The notes: generated from the letters alone by a model not told the origin. Shown: positions 35,822 to 45,061, numbered from the stretch's first letter. The stretch is DNA of 64,000 nt from an uncultured Oscillospiraceae bacterium (GCA_902489475.1 CABUAH010000002.1:1-64000); one strand, 5' to 3'. Numbers and translations: made by a program.

Positions 35822-36023
35822 GTAAAAAACCTTGTTGTAAATCAAAAGAGGGGACGCTTTCATTTGCAAAGCGTCCCCTCTTTTTAGGCAGTTCACCGGA
35901 CTGTTTTAAAATTCACCCCTTGAAAAGCGCCCTGCAAAAAGGGATTTCACCGTATGCGGACGTTGACCAAGGCTCTGCCTTTGGACTGCCAAGCTTTCCC
36001 AGAAGCTTGATCAAAACTTTTGT
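35822..36023 (-). repeat. Interspersed repeat B, copy 2 (inverted)
   Basis: Complement of this segment aligns along its full length with 27290-27493. GAGGGGACGCTTT/AAAGCGTCCCCTC followed by TTTTT (35851-35886) is a strong + strand terminator that probably ends the carboxypeptidase transcript. A further hairpin CATGTCCCAAGCA/TGCTTGGGGCATG lies at 35785-35816. It fills the gene-free stretch 35772-36086. Confidence 0.75.
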
Positions 36024-36044
36024 TTGTGCATTTAAACAGACTAA

Positions 36045-36074
36045 AGCCCCAAGCATTAAAGTGCTTGGGGCTTA
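36045..36074 (-). terminator. Terminator of gatC-gatA-gatB-prsA
   Basis: AAGCCCCAAGCA, six-base loop, TGCTTGGGGCTT, just past the foldase stop codon. The T-run on the - strand is weak (TTTAGTCTG), so confidence is moderate. Confidence 0.55.
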
Positions 36075-36086
36075 AATTTTTGCCTA

Positions 36087-37322
36087 TTAAGTTAAATCTC
36101 CATACTCAAGATTTTTTAATACGTCCTTCTCTTCAACTTTTAGTGTTTCCATAAAGTCCTGAAGAGTTTTATATTCTTTTTCAGACTGATACTCCTCTTT
36201 AAAAGAGGTTGTATCATCAGTATCCGATTTGAGGTTTTCTTTAATATAGTCCATATCTATCTCAACTCTCTTTAAAATCTGATAGCCATAGACAAACTCA
36301 AACGGATCGCTTACCTCTCCGACTTCTAAATCCGTCAATGTTTTTACAAAGTCCTCACCGTATAACGAATAAAAATCACCGATAACATATCCCTTTGAAT
36401 AGGTTGTCATTCCTCCGTCAAATCCGTACTTGCTTAAAAGCGTTTCAAAATCCTCTCCGCTATTAGCTTTGTCCGTAATATCTTCAGCATGAGCAGCCGC
36501 CTTTTTCTTTTGCTCTGTCTTTTCATCATCCGACAGCGCAGTATAAGCGTAAATCAAAGGGCTCATTTTCTTGTCATTTGAAAGAGAGCTGAAATCACTT
36601 ATGCCCATCTGTGAGAGATAATCATCGCTCGGTGTAAGATCATATCCATAGGGAATAAGAATCGTTCTTACCTGATACATATCATCATTTTCACAGATCT
36701 TTACGAACTCATCGTCGCTGACATCAAAAGTCTTTCTCACCTTGTCCGCAATCTTGGATTGCTTTATAAGCTTTAAGAGATAATCCTCCGTCAAATACCC
36801 GTTCTTAAGGTAATCCTCAAACCCATCGCCCTGTTCTTTTTTAAGTCCTGAGATTTCCTCCTCACATTCCTTAACTTCATCTGCTGTAAGCTCAATATTA
36901 TTATCCTTTGCATACTGAATATAAGCATATGTGCCTTTCATAAACTGAACAAGACCATTTTTAAAAGCAGCGAAGTTTTCGCTTTTTTCCTCGTCGGAAA
37001 GCCCAGCCATATCCTCCTCGGTAACATGATATCCGGATCCGTATTCAGACATAAAATAATAGTAATTATATCTAAATTCATCAAAGCCTATATCGTTGCC
37101 TTGAACTGTCATCATGACAAGGTTTTGCGTGTCCTGCTTCTTTCCGTCAATCGTAAGGCTTGGAACGGGTGCTTCCTTAGCCTCTGTACTGCTTTGCTCA
37201 GAGCTTTGCGAACTGTTTGAAGATGAAGCTTCCTTGGAGGAATCTTCCTTTTTTGAACAAGCGCAAAGTGCTGACGCTGAAAGCATCACCGACAAACATA
37301 GCGCAAGTATTCTCTTTACCAT
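36087..37322 (-). CDS. PrsA/SurA-like foldase lipoprotein
   Basis: Exported parvulin-type peptidyl-prolyl isomerase. The signal peptide ends with a lipobox ASALCAC, so Cys22-23 would be lipidated. A Ser/Glu-rich linker, a SurA_N-like helical domain (FDEFRYNYYYFMSEYG onward) and a rotamase-like domain (HAEDITDKANSGEDFETLLSKYGFD ... LEVGEVSDPFEFVYGYQILKRVE) follow. The parvulin core is diverged. It starts 18 bases downstream of gatB-aspS and shares its transcript. Confidence 0.85.
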   Translation of the reverse strand: MVKRILALCLSVMLSASALCACSKKEDSSKEASSSNSSQSSEQSSTEAKEAPVPSLTIDGKKQDTQNLVMMTVQGNDIGFDEFRYNYYYFMSEYGSGYHVTEEDMAGLSDEEKSENFAAFKNGLVQFMKGTYAYIQYAKDNNIELTADEVKECEEEISGLKKEQGDGFEDYLKNGYLTEDYLLKLIKQSKIADKVRKTFDVSDDEFVKICENDDMYQVRTILIPYGYDLTPSDDYLSQMGISDFSSLSNDKKMSPLIYAYTALSDDEKTEQKKKAAAHAEDITDKANSGEDFETLLSKYGFDGGMTTYSKGYVIGDFYSLYGEDFVKTLTDLEVGEVSDPFEFVYGYQILKRVEIDMDYIKENLKSDTDDTTSFKEEYQSEKEYKTLQDFMETLKVEEKDVLKNLEYGDLT

Positions 37323-37340
37323 TTTTTATCCTTTCTTTTC

Positions 37341-40211
37341 TTACGGAAGAAGTCTGTTTAAATCTCTTGGGAACATAGATGTCGAACGTATATTTGAAAG
37401 CTTTAAAAGCTTCATCAAAAGACGTTCAAGTCCGATACCAAGTCCTCCGTGAGGCGGAAGTCCATACTTGTGCGCCTCAAGATAGCTTGCAAAATCAGCA
37501 GGATCAAGTCCTTGACGTTTAAGCTTTGCAATCTGTTCATCATAATCGTGAATTCGCTGACCGCCCGATGTTATCTCAAGTCCTCTGAACAATAGGTCGA
37601 ATTTATATGCATCCCTTGGATCCTCTCTGCTGTCCATTGCATAAAACGGAGGCTTTGAGCTTGGGAAGTGAGTTATAAAGATAAAGTCAGAATCAAACTT
37701 TTCCTTTGCATATTCTCCGAGCTTAACCTCATCCTCAGGATCAAGATCAAACTTCGTATTTACCTGCTTTCCTCTCAAAAGAGTCAAAGCGTCTTTAAAC
37801 TTAATTGTAGGAACATCCTTTATATCAGGAACATCTGCATCCAAAAGCTTAAGCTCATACTCGTAATTTTTCTTAAGGTATTCCATAATATGACGAAGCA
37901 TTGCAATTTCCATGTTCATTACATCGTACATACTATCGATATATCCCATTTCAAAATCTAGTCCTATATACTCATTTATGTGACGGCTCGTAGCATGCTT
38001 TTCCGCACGGTATACAGGAGCAATCTCATAAACCCTGTCAAAAAATGCAACTGCCGTCTGTTTATAAAACTGCGGCGATTGGTTTAAAAATGCAGGCTTT
38101 TGGAAATAATCAATTTTAAATATGTTTGCTCCGCCCTCTGCTCCTTGTGCAACGATTTTAGGGGTGTGTATCTCAGTAAATCCGTTTGCACGCATAAACT
38201 CGTGCATTCCGTGAACAAGTCCCTCCTGGAGCTTAAATATAGCTCTCTCATATGGGTTTCTCAAGGATACGCTTCTGTTATCGAGATTTACTTCAATAGA
38301 ACAATCGAGTTTTTTCTGCGATATTTTCAGAGGATACTCTTCTTTCGGAGCTGAAATAAGGCTTATGCCGCTTAAAACAATTTCAACGCCGATAGGATCT
38401 TTCGGATTTTCGTTTACCTTTCCGAAAACAGATACAAAATGTCCTTCACGAAGTCCCTCTATTGAATCCTTGCATTCATCTGAATACACCGCCTGAACAA
38501 TATATTCCCCGGTCCTTAAATAAATAAACGAAACCTTGCCCATGTTTCTTATTTTATGAACGCAAGCATTTAAAGTGATATTTTCTCCTATATGCTCCGA
38601 AGCATCCGAAAGCTCAAACTCACGAAGCACATTTTTTCCGCCTACAAGTGAGAAAAATTCATCACTCTTTTCAGGTCTGTACAATTTATCGTTTTTATAT
38701 TTTGTCAAAGCGTCTGTATTCTTCTCGGCTTCATTATTTGACTCCTTTGAAGCTTCCTCCTGTTCCGGCTTGAAGGAAGCAAGCTTGCTTTCAAGATGCT
38801 CCTTTATTACCTTAGGAGTTGCCGCTCCCTTAAGAGCCTTTGTACATTGCCCCATAAGGAATCCAAAAACCTTTTTTTCGCCGCTTGCATACTGCAAAGC
38901 CTGAGACTTGTTGGCATCAAGCACTGCGTCAATCTCAGCGTTTACTTTGTCAAGGTCAACCGTGATAATATATCCGGCTTCATTAGCTATGCTTTCAGGA
39001 TCCCCGCCATGCTCAGCCATTGTTCTGAATACTGACTTAGCATCATTCTTTGAAATTTTATCTTCGTCGGCAAGCTTTACAAGTCTTGCAAACTCACTTG
39101 ATGTAAACTTCATATTGTCTATATCTATTTCACCCAAATTTACACGACGCATAAACTCAGTCAAAATAAATGCTGAAACAGACTTAGGACTATTATAAGT
39201 CTTTAAAGCCTCGTCAAAGAAATCAGAAATCGCCTTTGTGTTTATAATTATCTGTGCATCAACAGCTGAAAGGCCGTAAGAATCAGTATATCTCTTAAAA
39301 CGCTCGTTCGGCATTTCAGGAAGCTTCGCCTTTATTTCGGCAAGCTGTTCATCAGTAAGATTTACCTGCAAAATATCCGGCTCCGGGAAATAACGGTAGT
39401 CATGAGCATTTTCCTTTGTACGCATTGATTTTGTTGTATCTCGGTTAGCGTCATATCTCCTTGTTTCCTGAATAACCTTTTTACCTGCCTCTAAAAGAAG
39501 AGCCTGTCTGCGCTCCTCATATTCTATTGCTCTTCCGACCGACTTAATTGAGTTTAGGTTTTTGATTTCAGCACGAGTACCGAATTCCTTGTCCTCCGGC
39601 TTCATAATGGATATATTTACGTCGCATCTTAAAGAACCCTGCTCCATTTTACAGTCACATACTCCCGCATAACGCAAAAGCAAGGAAACCTGTTCTACAA
39701 AAGCCATAGCTTCTTCTGCAGAATTCATATCCGGCTCTGTAACGATTTCTATAAGAGGAATTCCGCAGCGGTTATAGTCCGCCAAAGATACTCCGTTGTA
39801 GTCGTCATGGACGAGCTTTCCTGCATCCTCCTCAACATGGATATGATTTATTCTCACATTTTTCTTCTTGCCGTTTACCTCGATCGGAACGCTTCCCGCT
39901 CCGACAAGCGGATAATAAAGCTGAGAAATCTGATATGCCTTTGGAAGGTCAGGATAAAAGTAATTTTTTCTGTCAAAAACAGAAAACTTATTGATGTCAC
40001 AGTTGAGCGCATATCCTGCTTTTACCGCATATTCAATAGCAGTTTGGTTGATAACGGGAAGGGTTCCCGGCATTCCCGAACATACAGGACAGCATCTTGT
40101 ATTTTGATCTCCGCCGAACTCTGCGTTACAGGTACAGAAAACCTTTGAATTTGTCAAAAGCTCTGCGTGTATCTCAAGACCGATGACGGTTATATATTTA
40201 GAATTTTTCAT
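37341..40211 (-). CDS. gatB: GatB-AspRS fusion: amidotransferase subunit B plus aspartyl-tRNA synthetase
   Basis: A single frame of 956 codons. Residues 1-480 are a complete GatB (VIGLEIHAELLTNSKVFCTC, DRKNYFYPDLPKAYQISQL, GSLRCDVNIS and the C-terminal YqeY-like helical domain). Residues about 481-503 are an acidic linker (EQEEASKESNNEAEKN). Residues 504-956 are an archaeal-type AspRS: OB-fold anticodon domain, class II motif 2 in YRAEKHATSRHINEYIGLDF and motif 3 in GGLGIGLERLLMKL. CVHKIRNMGK carries a His where discriminating archaeal AspRSs tend to have Trp, which points to a non-discriminating enzyme making Asp-tRNA(Asn). The chain would thus form and deliver the misacylated substrate to GatCAB. 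Confidence 0.93.
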   Translation of the reverse strand: MKNSKYITVIGLEIHAELLTNSKVFCTCNAEFGGDQNTRCCPVCSGMPGTLPVINQTAIEYAVKAGYALNCDINKFSVFDRKNYFYPDLPKAYQISQLYYPLVGAGSVPIEVNGKKKNVRINHIHVEEDAGKLVHDDYNGVSLADYNRCGIPLIEIVTEPDMNSAEEAMAFVEQVSLLLRYAGVCDCKMEQGSLRCDVNISIMKPEDKEFGTRAEIKNLNSIKSVGRAIEYEERRQALLLEAGKKVIQETRRYDANRDTTKSMRTKENAHDYRYFPEPDILQVNLTDEQLAEIKAKLPEMPNERFKRYTDSYGLSAVDAQIIINTKAISDFFDEALKTYNSPKSVSAFILTEFMRRVNLGEIDIDNMKFTSSEFARLVKLADEDKISKNDAKSVFRTMAEHGGDPESIANEAGYIITVDLDKVNAEIDAVLDANKSQALQYASGEKKVFGFLMGQCTKALKGAATPKVIKEHLESKLASFKPEQEEASKESNNEAEKNTDALTKYKNDKLYRPEKSDEFFSLVGGKNVLREFELSDASEHIGENITLNACVHKIRNMGKVSFIYLRTGEYIVQAVYSDECKDSIEGLREGHFVSVFGKVNENPKDPIGVEIVLSGISLISAPKEEYPLKISQKKLDCSIEVNLDNRSVSLRNPYERAIFKLQEGLVHGMHEFMRANGFTEIHTPKIVAQGAEGGANIFKIDYFQKPAFLNQSPQFYKQTAVAFFDRVYEIAPVYRAEKHATSRHINEYIGLDFEMGYIDSMYDVMNMEIAMLRHIMEYLKKNYEYELKLLDADVPDIKDVPTIKFKDALTLLRGKQVNTKFDLDPEDEVKLGEYAKEKFDSDFIFITHFPSSKPPFYAMDSREDPRDAYKFDLLFRGLEITSGGQRIHDYDEQIAKLKRQGLDPADFASYLEAHKYGLPPHGGLGIGLERLLMKLLKLSNIRSTSMFPRDLNRLLP

Positions 40212-40243
40212 ATTGTATCAAACCTTTCCAACTAAAGTTCAAT

Positions 40244-40373
40244 AAGGGGCACCGCCCCGTCATTCAACAAGTGAACGAAGGGCGTTAGCCACTTAGGGTT
40301 TCAGTAGGGACCAAAAGCCCCTACTGAAAGACGTAGATGACCGCCGCCTAAGAGGCGGGGCATCCGTTCACGG
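40244..40373. repeat. Multi-hairpin intercistronic element between gatA and gatB
   Basis: GGGGC-ACC-GCCCC (40246-40258), then an outer stem GTGAACG (40271-40277) with CGTTCAC (40365-40371) enclosing TTTCAGTAGGG/CCCTACTGAAA (about 40299-40328) and CCGCC/GGCGG (about 40341-40358). GGGGCACCGCCCCGTCAT resembles the complement of 7384-7401. No ORF. Confidence 0.6.
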
Positions 40374-41825
40374 TTATAGCTTTGGCAAAATTCTTTCAAA
40401 GCTTGTTTCGTAAGCATTTGCAGTCTGAATAACAGTCTGCTCGTCAAACGGCTTTCCGATTATTGACATTCCTATAGGAAGTCCCGATTCGTCATATCCG
40501 CACGGAGTCGATATAGCAGGAAGTCCTGCAATATTTACCGTTACAGTACATATATCAGCCTGATACATCTTTACAGGATCGCTTACATTTTCATCTGCTC
40601 TGTAAGCTGTTGTCGGTGCAGTCGGGGTTAGAACAACATCACATTTTTCAAATATGTCGTTATACTCTTTTCTTATGAGCTGTTTCAGCGCCATTGCTTT
40701 TCCGTAATAAGCGTCGTAATATCCGCTTGAAAGAGCATAGTTTCCAAGTAAAATTCTTCTCTTGACCTCGTCACCGAAGCCCTCACTTCTCGAATTCTTT
40801 ATGAGGTCCTCATAGCTTGCGCCGACCTTTGAGCGGTGTCCGTATTTAATTCCATCATATCTCGAAAGGTTCGAGCACGCCTCGGCAGATGAGATGAGGT
40901 AATATGCAGGAATTGCAAACTTAAGCGACGGCATTGAGCATTCTACAAGCTCCGCTCCCATTTGCTTATAACTTTCAGCAGCCGTCAAAACGCTTGCCTT
41001 TACGTCCTCGTCAATTCCATCGGCATAAAACTCCTTTGGAATTGCAATTTTAAGCCCCTTTATATCCTTTCCTATTTTTGCTGTAAAGTCAGATACGTCA
41101 TTTCTTGAGCTTGTACCGTCGTGAATATCAAAACCGCAAATTGAATTTAAAATCATTGCACAGTCACGACTATCCCTTGCAACAGGACCTATCTGATCAA
41201 GGCTTGACGCAAAAGCAACAAGTCCGTAACGTGAAACTCTTGAATAAGTAGGCTTAAGTCCTGTCACTCCGCAAAAGCTTGCAGGCTGTCTTATTGATCC
41301 TCCGGTATCTGAACCGAGCGCCGCCGCACATAAATCTGCACCAACGGCAGATGCTGAACCGCCCGAAGATCCTCCCGGAACACGAGCCTTGTCATACGGA
41401 TTTTTCGTCTTTTTAAAAGCAGAGGTTTGAGTTGAGCCTCCCATTGCAAACTCATCTAAAGAAACCTTACCGAGCATTACTATGTTCTCGCTGTCAAGCT
41501 TCTCCATAACTGTTGCGTTATACGGCGGAATAAAATCCTCAAGCATTTTAGAAGAACAGGTCGTCAGCACTCCCTCGGTACAGATATTATCCTTAACGGC
41601 AATCGGTATTCCTGTTAAAGCACTCGATTTTCCCTCGTCAATTCGCTTTTGCGCAGCGTCCGCCTGAGAGAGCGCCTTGTCCTCTGTTACAGTTATATAG
41701 CACTCAAGCTCAGAATCATACTTTTTGATCCTATCCAAATAATATTCAGTTACTTCTCTTGCAGAAATCTTCTTTGTATCAAGCGCTTCACGAAGCTCTG
41801 ATATTTTCATATTTTTCATTTCCAT
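40374..41825 (-). CDS. gatA: Asp/Glu-tRNA amidotransferase subunit A
   Basis: Amidase-signature subunit that releases ammonia from glutamine or asparagine. The Ser-cisSer-Lys triad is visible: Lys in GIPIAVKDNI, then GGSSGGSASAVGA and the nucleophile in GSDTGGSIRQPA. Length 483 is normal. AAGGAGG stands 7 bases before ATG 41825. It lies between gatC and the gatB-aspS fusion. Confidence 0.96.
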   Translation of the reverse strand: MEMKNMKISELREALDTKKISAREVTEYYLDRIKKYDSELECYITVTEDKALSQADAAQKRIDEGKSSALTGIPIAVKDNICTEGVLTTCSSKMLEDFIPPYNATVMEKLDSENIVMLGKVSLDEFAMGGSTQTSAFKKTKNPYDKARVPGGSSGGSASAVGADLCAAALGSDTGGSIRQPASFCGVTGLKPTYSRVSRYGLVAFASSLDQIGPVARDSRDCAMILNSICGFDIHDGTSSRNDVSDFTAKIGKDIKGLKIAIPKEFYADGIDEDVKASVLTAAESYKQMGAELVECSMPSLKFAIPAYYLISSAEACSNLSRYDGIKYGHRSKVGASYEDLIKNSRSEGFGDEVKRRILLGNYALSSGYYDAYYGKAMALKQLIRKEYNDIFEKCDVVLTPTAPTTAYRADENVSDPVKMYQADICTVTVNIAGLPAISTPCGYDESGLPIGMSIIGKPFDEQTVIQTANAYETSFERILPKL

Positions 41826-41837
41826 AAAAGCGCCTCC

Positions 41838-42116
41838 TTATTCTACTACCTTAGGAACGACAAAGCAGTTTTGCTGATTCTTTGCGTTTTTAAGAAGCTT
41901 CCCTGTTTCAAGACTCTTTGCGTTTTTGTCCTCACGCAAATCGTTCAAAAATACATTTTTATTATCCAAATAAGGATCGTAAACAACGTCTATTTCCTTT
42001 ACTTTATCCATAAGCTCGATAATGCTTGTCATATCTTCGCTTGCTTTTTTCAGCTCTTCTTCAGAGAATTCTAGCTTGCCAAGCTCAGCAAGATATTTTA
42101 TCATTTCAAGATCCAT
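41838..42116 (-). CDS. gatC: Asp/Glu-tRNA amidotransferase subunit C
   Basis: Small subunit stabilising GatA and linking it to GatB. Typical sequence YLAELGKLEFSEEELKK near the N terminus and NDLREDKNAKSL downstream. ATG 42116 (92 residues) follows AAAGGTG by 8 bases; the in-frame ATG at 42134 overlaps that site and is less likely. First gene of the gatC-gatA-gatB/aspS-foldase transcript. Confidence 0.9.
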   Translation of the reverse strand: MDLEMIKYLAELGKLEFSEEELKKASEDMTSIIELMDKVKEIDVVYDPYLDNKNVFLNDLREDKNAKSLETGKLLKNAKNQQNCFVVPKVVE

Positions 42117-42175
42117 AACACTTTCACCTTTCATATTTTAGTTAAGAGGGTATACTAACCCCATACTAAATATAC

Positions 42176-42204
42176 ATTTTACCACACTAAGCTATAATTT
42201 GCAA
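42176..42204 (-). promoter_or_regulatory. Promoter of the gat operon
   Basis: On the - strand TTGCAA (42204-42199), 17-base spacer, TAAAAT (42181-42176), about 60 bases upstream of gatC. Confidence 0.6.
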
Positions 42205-42311
42205 GCATTTTTTCCCATTGAGAAGCTATGACAGTATAGAAGTTAAAAGAAGTTTAAAAGAGATGTATCAAGACGAATCTTTAAAATGAAAAAGACAGAT
42301 CTCTTTGAGAA

Positions 42312-42348
42312 TACAAAAACAGCAGGCTCTCTTTAGAATAACCTGCTG
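42312..42348 (-). terminator. Terminator of the GH30 gene
   Basis: On the - strand CAGCAGG, 15-base loop, CCTGCTG followed by TTTTTGTAT. It lies about 40 bases after the GH30 stop. Confidence 0.7.
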
Positions 42349-42385
42349 CTTTTTATATGTAACATATTTTAAATGATCGCTGATT

Positions 42386-44122
42386 TTACCAAAGCGACTT
42401 TATGCCCTTTGCGTGACTGTTGATCATGCCAACGTCTGCGGTTGATATTCTTCTGTCTCCGTTAACATCTGCCATATCAAACCGTTCATCACTCAGAAGA
42501 TTAATGCCCTTTGCATGGGAATTTGCAAGACCTACATCAGCAGTTGTGATCTTGCCGTCGCCGTTTACATCTCCTATCCCCTTATCAGTTACTCCGTTTA
42601 CAACGAAAGTTGTAATTGAGTTTGCTTTTAAGGTTACATTTAGCTTAGCGTCCTCTACAGAAATCGAATTAAGCTTTGCCCAGTTCTCTCCTGTCTGCAT
42701 ATCTCCGCTTGTTCTTATGACATTTGCAGTTGTTCCTGTTTTTGCAAATGCCGATAAATCATAGCTTACGTTTTTGTCCGTATCACTTGTGTTGTAGGCT
42801 ACGATTTTAAGCTGTTCATCCTCTTTGCTTAACGCTGCCGTTGAACAACCGTCATCAATTGAAATTAGCGTATCGCCCGGTCGAATATATCTTGTATATT
42901 GACCGAAGCCGTAATATTTCTTTGTCAAAACAACACTTTCCGTATTCATATCCGCAAAGCATACGCCCCAGAATCCATTTGTGTCCACATCATGCTGAGA
43001 TAAGGTGTCGGGATCAAATTCGTTGTTTACATCACAGTACGAGCCTATTGCCTGCCACATGATCCATGCTGACGGCTGCATATCGTTGAGATCGTTTGTA
43101 ATACGATTGGCAAAACTCAGCGCTGCTCCCATTTCTCCCGGGTTCTTTCCCATAACTCCTCCGCCGTCGCTCTCACTCATCCAAAGGCTTTTTCCGCTTT
43201 CTACGGCTTTCTCTTTAAGCTTTTTAGAAGATCCGGTAGAATAGGTATGAGTATTAAATCTGTCAATTTTAGAGTAAGCTTCTTCCGACATCTTTTTGAG
43301 AGAAGCTACCGTTGTTCCGGGACTTGTTTCGTCCATACCCGACAAAATAAGATTATCCAGTCCATGCTTTTGCATAGCGGCATCCATTGACAAAATCATC
43401 GCCGACTGTTCTTCGCCTGCTATTATTGAACAGCCCTCCTGCTTTACGCCGTAATAACCGACATTCCATCCGTTTGAAGGCTCGTTCATTGGCTCTACGC
43501 TCACTACGTTTACTCCCTCATCTACATAATGCTTCACAACAGTCGCCATATACTCCGCAAAATCATCCATCTTATCAATTTCAAGGTTGCTTTTAATGCT
43601 ATCCGTTGTACCTGAAGTACATCCGCTTCTCGTCATAAAGTACGGTGCCGAATTTGAAAACATCTCAACAAGCATATCAGGACACTCTTCAATTGATTTT
43701 AAAAGTACGTTTCTTTGATTTTCGTCCTTTGCAAAATCGTAATCAAATTCCCCGGTTTCTTCGTTATAATTCGTCCAATATCCCGGCATTTTTGAATCGG
43801 AACGCTTAATGTGTGTGTGCGTAGGATCGTCTCCGCCACCAACATTATATCTTATGATATTAAGTCCAAGACCGCTGTCAGCATTGTACATATACTTAGC
43901 TGCTTCAGCCGTTGTTTTTTCAGAATCTCCTATACGGTTTCCGTACCAGCAAAGACTTGTTCCCCAGCCTTCGAATACCCCGTCGTTTACAGGTGACATA
44001 TTCTTTGGATCAATCTTAACAACCTGCTGGTCCTCTGCGTTTGCACCGAAAGGCACTGTGCAAATACCTGTTAAAGATAAAATTACAGCGATAAAAACTG
44101 CGCCCATTCTTTTAATTTTCAT
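42386..44122 (-). CDS. GH30 glycoside hydrolase with C-terminal type I dockerin
   Basis: Secreted polysaccharide hydrolase. Signal peptide at about 1-29 (ends GANA). The GH30 barrel has GWGTSLCWYGNRIG (52-65), acid/base Glu214 in PMNEPSNGW and nucleophile Glu317 in LWMSESDGGG, followed by the side beta domain. GWGTSLCW and RYNVGGG resemble endo-beta-1,6-galactanases (subfamily 5), so galactan may be the substrate; xylan is the alternative. The last ~62 residues form a dockerin with two calcium loops DVNGDGKITTAD and DVNGDRRISTAD, implying attachment to a cohesin scaffold. ATG 44122 follows AAAAGGAGG; 44155 is less likely. An AraC gene lies upstream. Confidence 0.9.
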   Translation of the reverse strand: MKIKRMGAVFIAVILSLTGICTVPFGANAEDQQVVKIDPKNMSPVNDGVFEGWGTSLCWYGNRIGDSEKTTAEAAKYMYNADSGLGLNIIRYNVGGGDDPTHTHIKRSDSKMPGYWTNYNEETGEFDYDFAKDENQRNVLLKSIEECPDMLVEMFSNSAPYFMTRSGCTSGTTDSIKSNLEIDKMDDFAEYMATVVKHYVDEGVNVVSVEPMNEPSNGWNVGYYGVKQEGCSIIAGEEQSAMILSMDAAMQKHGLDNLILSGMDETSPGTTVASLKKMSEEAYSKIDRFNTHTYSTGSSKKLKEKAVESGKSLWMSESDGGGVMGKNPGEMGAALSFANRITNDLNDMQPSAWIMWQAIGSYCDVNNEFDPDTLSQHDVDTNGFWGVCFADMNTESVVLTKKYYGFGQYTRYIRPGDTLISIDDGCSTAALSKEDEQLKIVAYNTSDTDKNVSYDLSAFAKTGTTANVIRTSGDMQTGENWAKLNSISVEDAKLNVTLKANSITTFVVNGVTDKGIGDVNGDGKITTADVGLANSHAKGINLLSDERFDMADVNGDRRISTADVGMINSHAKGIKSLW

Positions 44123-44198
44123 AAATCCGTTCCTCCTTTTTCTTTGATTATACATTTTATAAAGAGGAATTAATATATAAAAATTGCTTTTTATTCAA

Positions 44199-44987
44199 TC
44201 ACTTTTGCTTTTTGATCTTAGACGGAGATACTCCATATTGCTGTTTAAATTTCTTCGTCATGTCGTTAACGCTCGAAAAGCCGCACATTTCAGATATCTC
44301 CGATATTCTTGCATCCGAATTGTGAAGCATATTATATGCCTTCGTAACCCTTGTCAGAGTAAGAAAGCTCTTAGGCGACATTCCCGTTTGCTCCTTAAAA
44401 ATATGTGATAGATAATATTTGCTTATGTAAAAGCTTTCGGCAATGTCAGAAATCATAATCGGGTACTTATAATTCTCTTGAATAAACCTCTGCACCTCAA
44501 CAACAACCTTGTTAGGTTTATGGTTATCGCTTATCACGATCCCGCATTCTCTTATAGCCCTGCTCAGCAAAAACGTAACAGCAGCAACTATAATATCCTC
44601 AGACAACAAATCGCTTGAGTGCATCTCGTCCTTAATTTGGGTTAAACACCTTTTTATCTCATCGTCAGCTTTTATCACAAGCGGTTTATCATAAGCAAAT
44701 CCCATTACAATATTATAAATCAAATCTGAATAATAAGACCTTGTATAAGCCCAAGGATTAAGAAAAATAAGCGTTCTGTCATAACGGGCATAATCCTTAA
44801 TATCTATTCTGTGAGAAACTCCTGCAGGAATTATGTAAAGCATTTCTTCAGCTACATCAAATTCCTCATCTCCGCACGCAAGAGATATATGACCTCTTTT
44901 CAAATAAAGGATTTCACACGATGTATGTTTATGCTCAGCAAATTCAGAAATATCATCGTAATCTTTGTAATGCTCAATACAGCTCAT
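44199..44987 (-). CDS. AraC-family transcriptional regulator
   Basis: N-terminal cupin-like sensing domain (HKHTSCEILYLKRGHISLAC, YIIPAGVSHRI) and C-terminal double helix-turn-helix (about residues 165-262; IMISDIAESFYISKYYLSHI and ISEISEMCGFSSVNDMTKKF). It most likely activates carbohydrate genes in response to a sugar; the GH30-dockerin gene 76 bases downstream on the same strand is the obvious target. GGGGG is placed 7 bases before ATG 44987. Confidence 0.9.
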   Translation of the reverse strand: MSCIEHYKDYDDISEFAEHKHTSCEILYLKRGHISLACGDEEFDVAEEMLYIIPAGVSHRIDIKDYARYDRTLIFLNPWAYTRSYYSDLIYNIVMGFAYDKPLVIKADDEIKRCLTQIKDEMHSSDLLSEDIIVAAVTFLLSRAIRECGIVISDNHKPNKVVVEVQRFIQENYKYPIMISDIAESFYISKYYLSHIFKEQTGMSPKSFLTLTRVTKAYNMLHNSDARISEISEMCGFSSVNDMTKKFKQQYGVSPSKIKKQK

Positions 44988-45032
44988 ATTAACACCCCCG
45001 CTCTAAATAAAGGCTTATTTCCTATTATTTGT

Positions 45033-45061
45033 ATGATAACAGATTATCCGTTCATTTTCAA
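45033..45061 (-). promoter_or_regulatory. Promoter of the AraC regulator
   Basis: On the - strand TTGAAA (45061-45056), 17-base spacer, TATCAT (45038-45033), about 45 bases before the start codon. A second, further promoter-like pair TTGCAA-N17-TATACT lies near 45240-45270. Confidence 0.6.
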
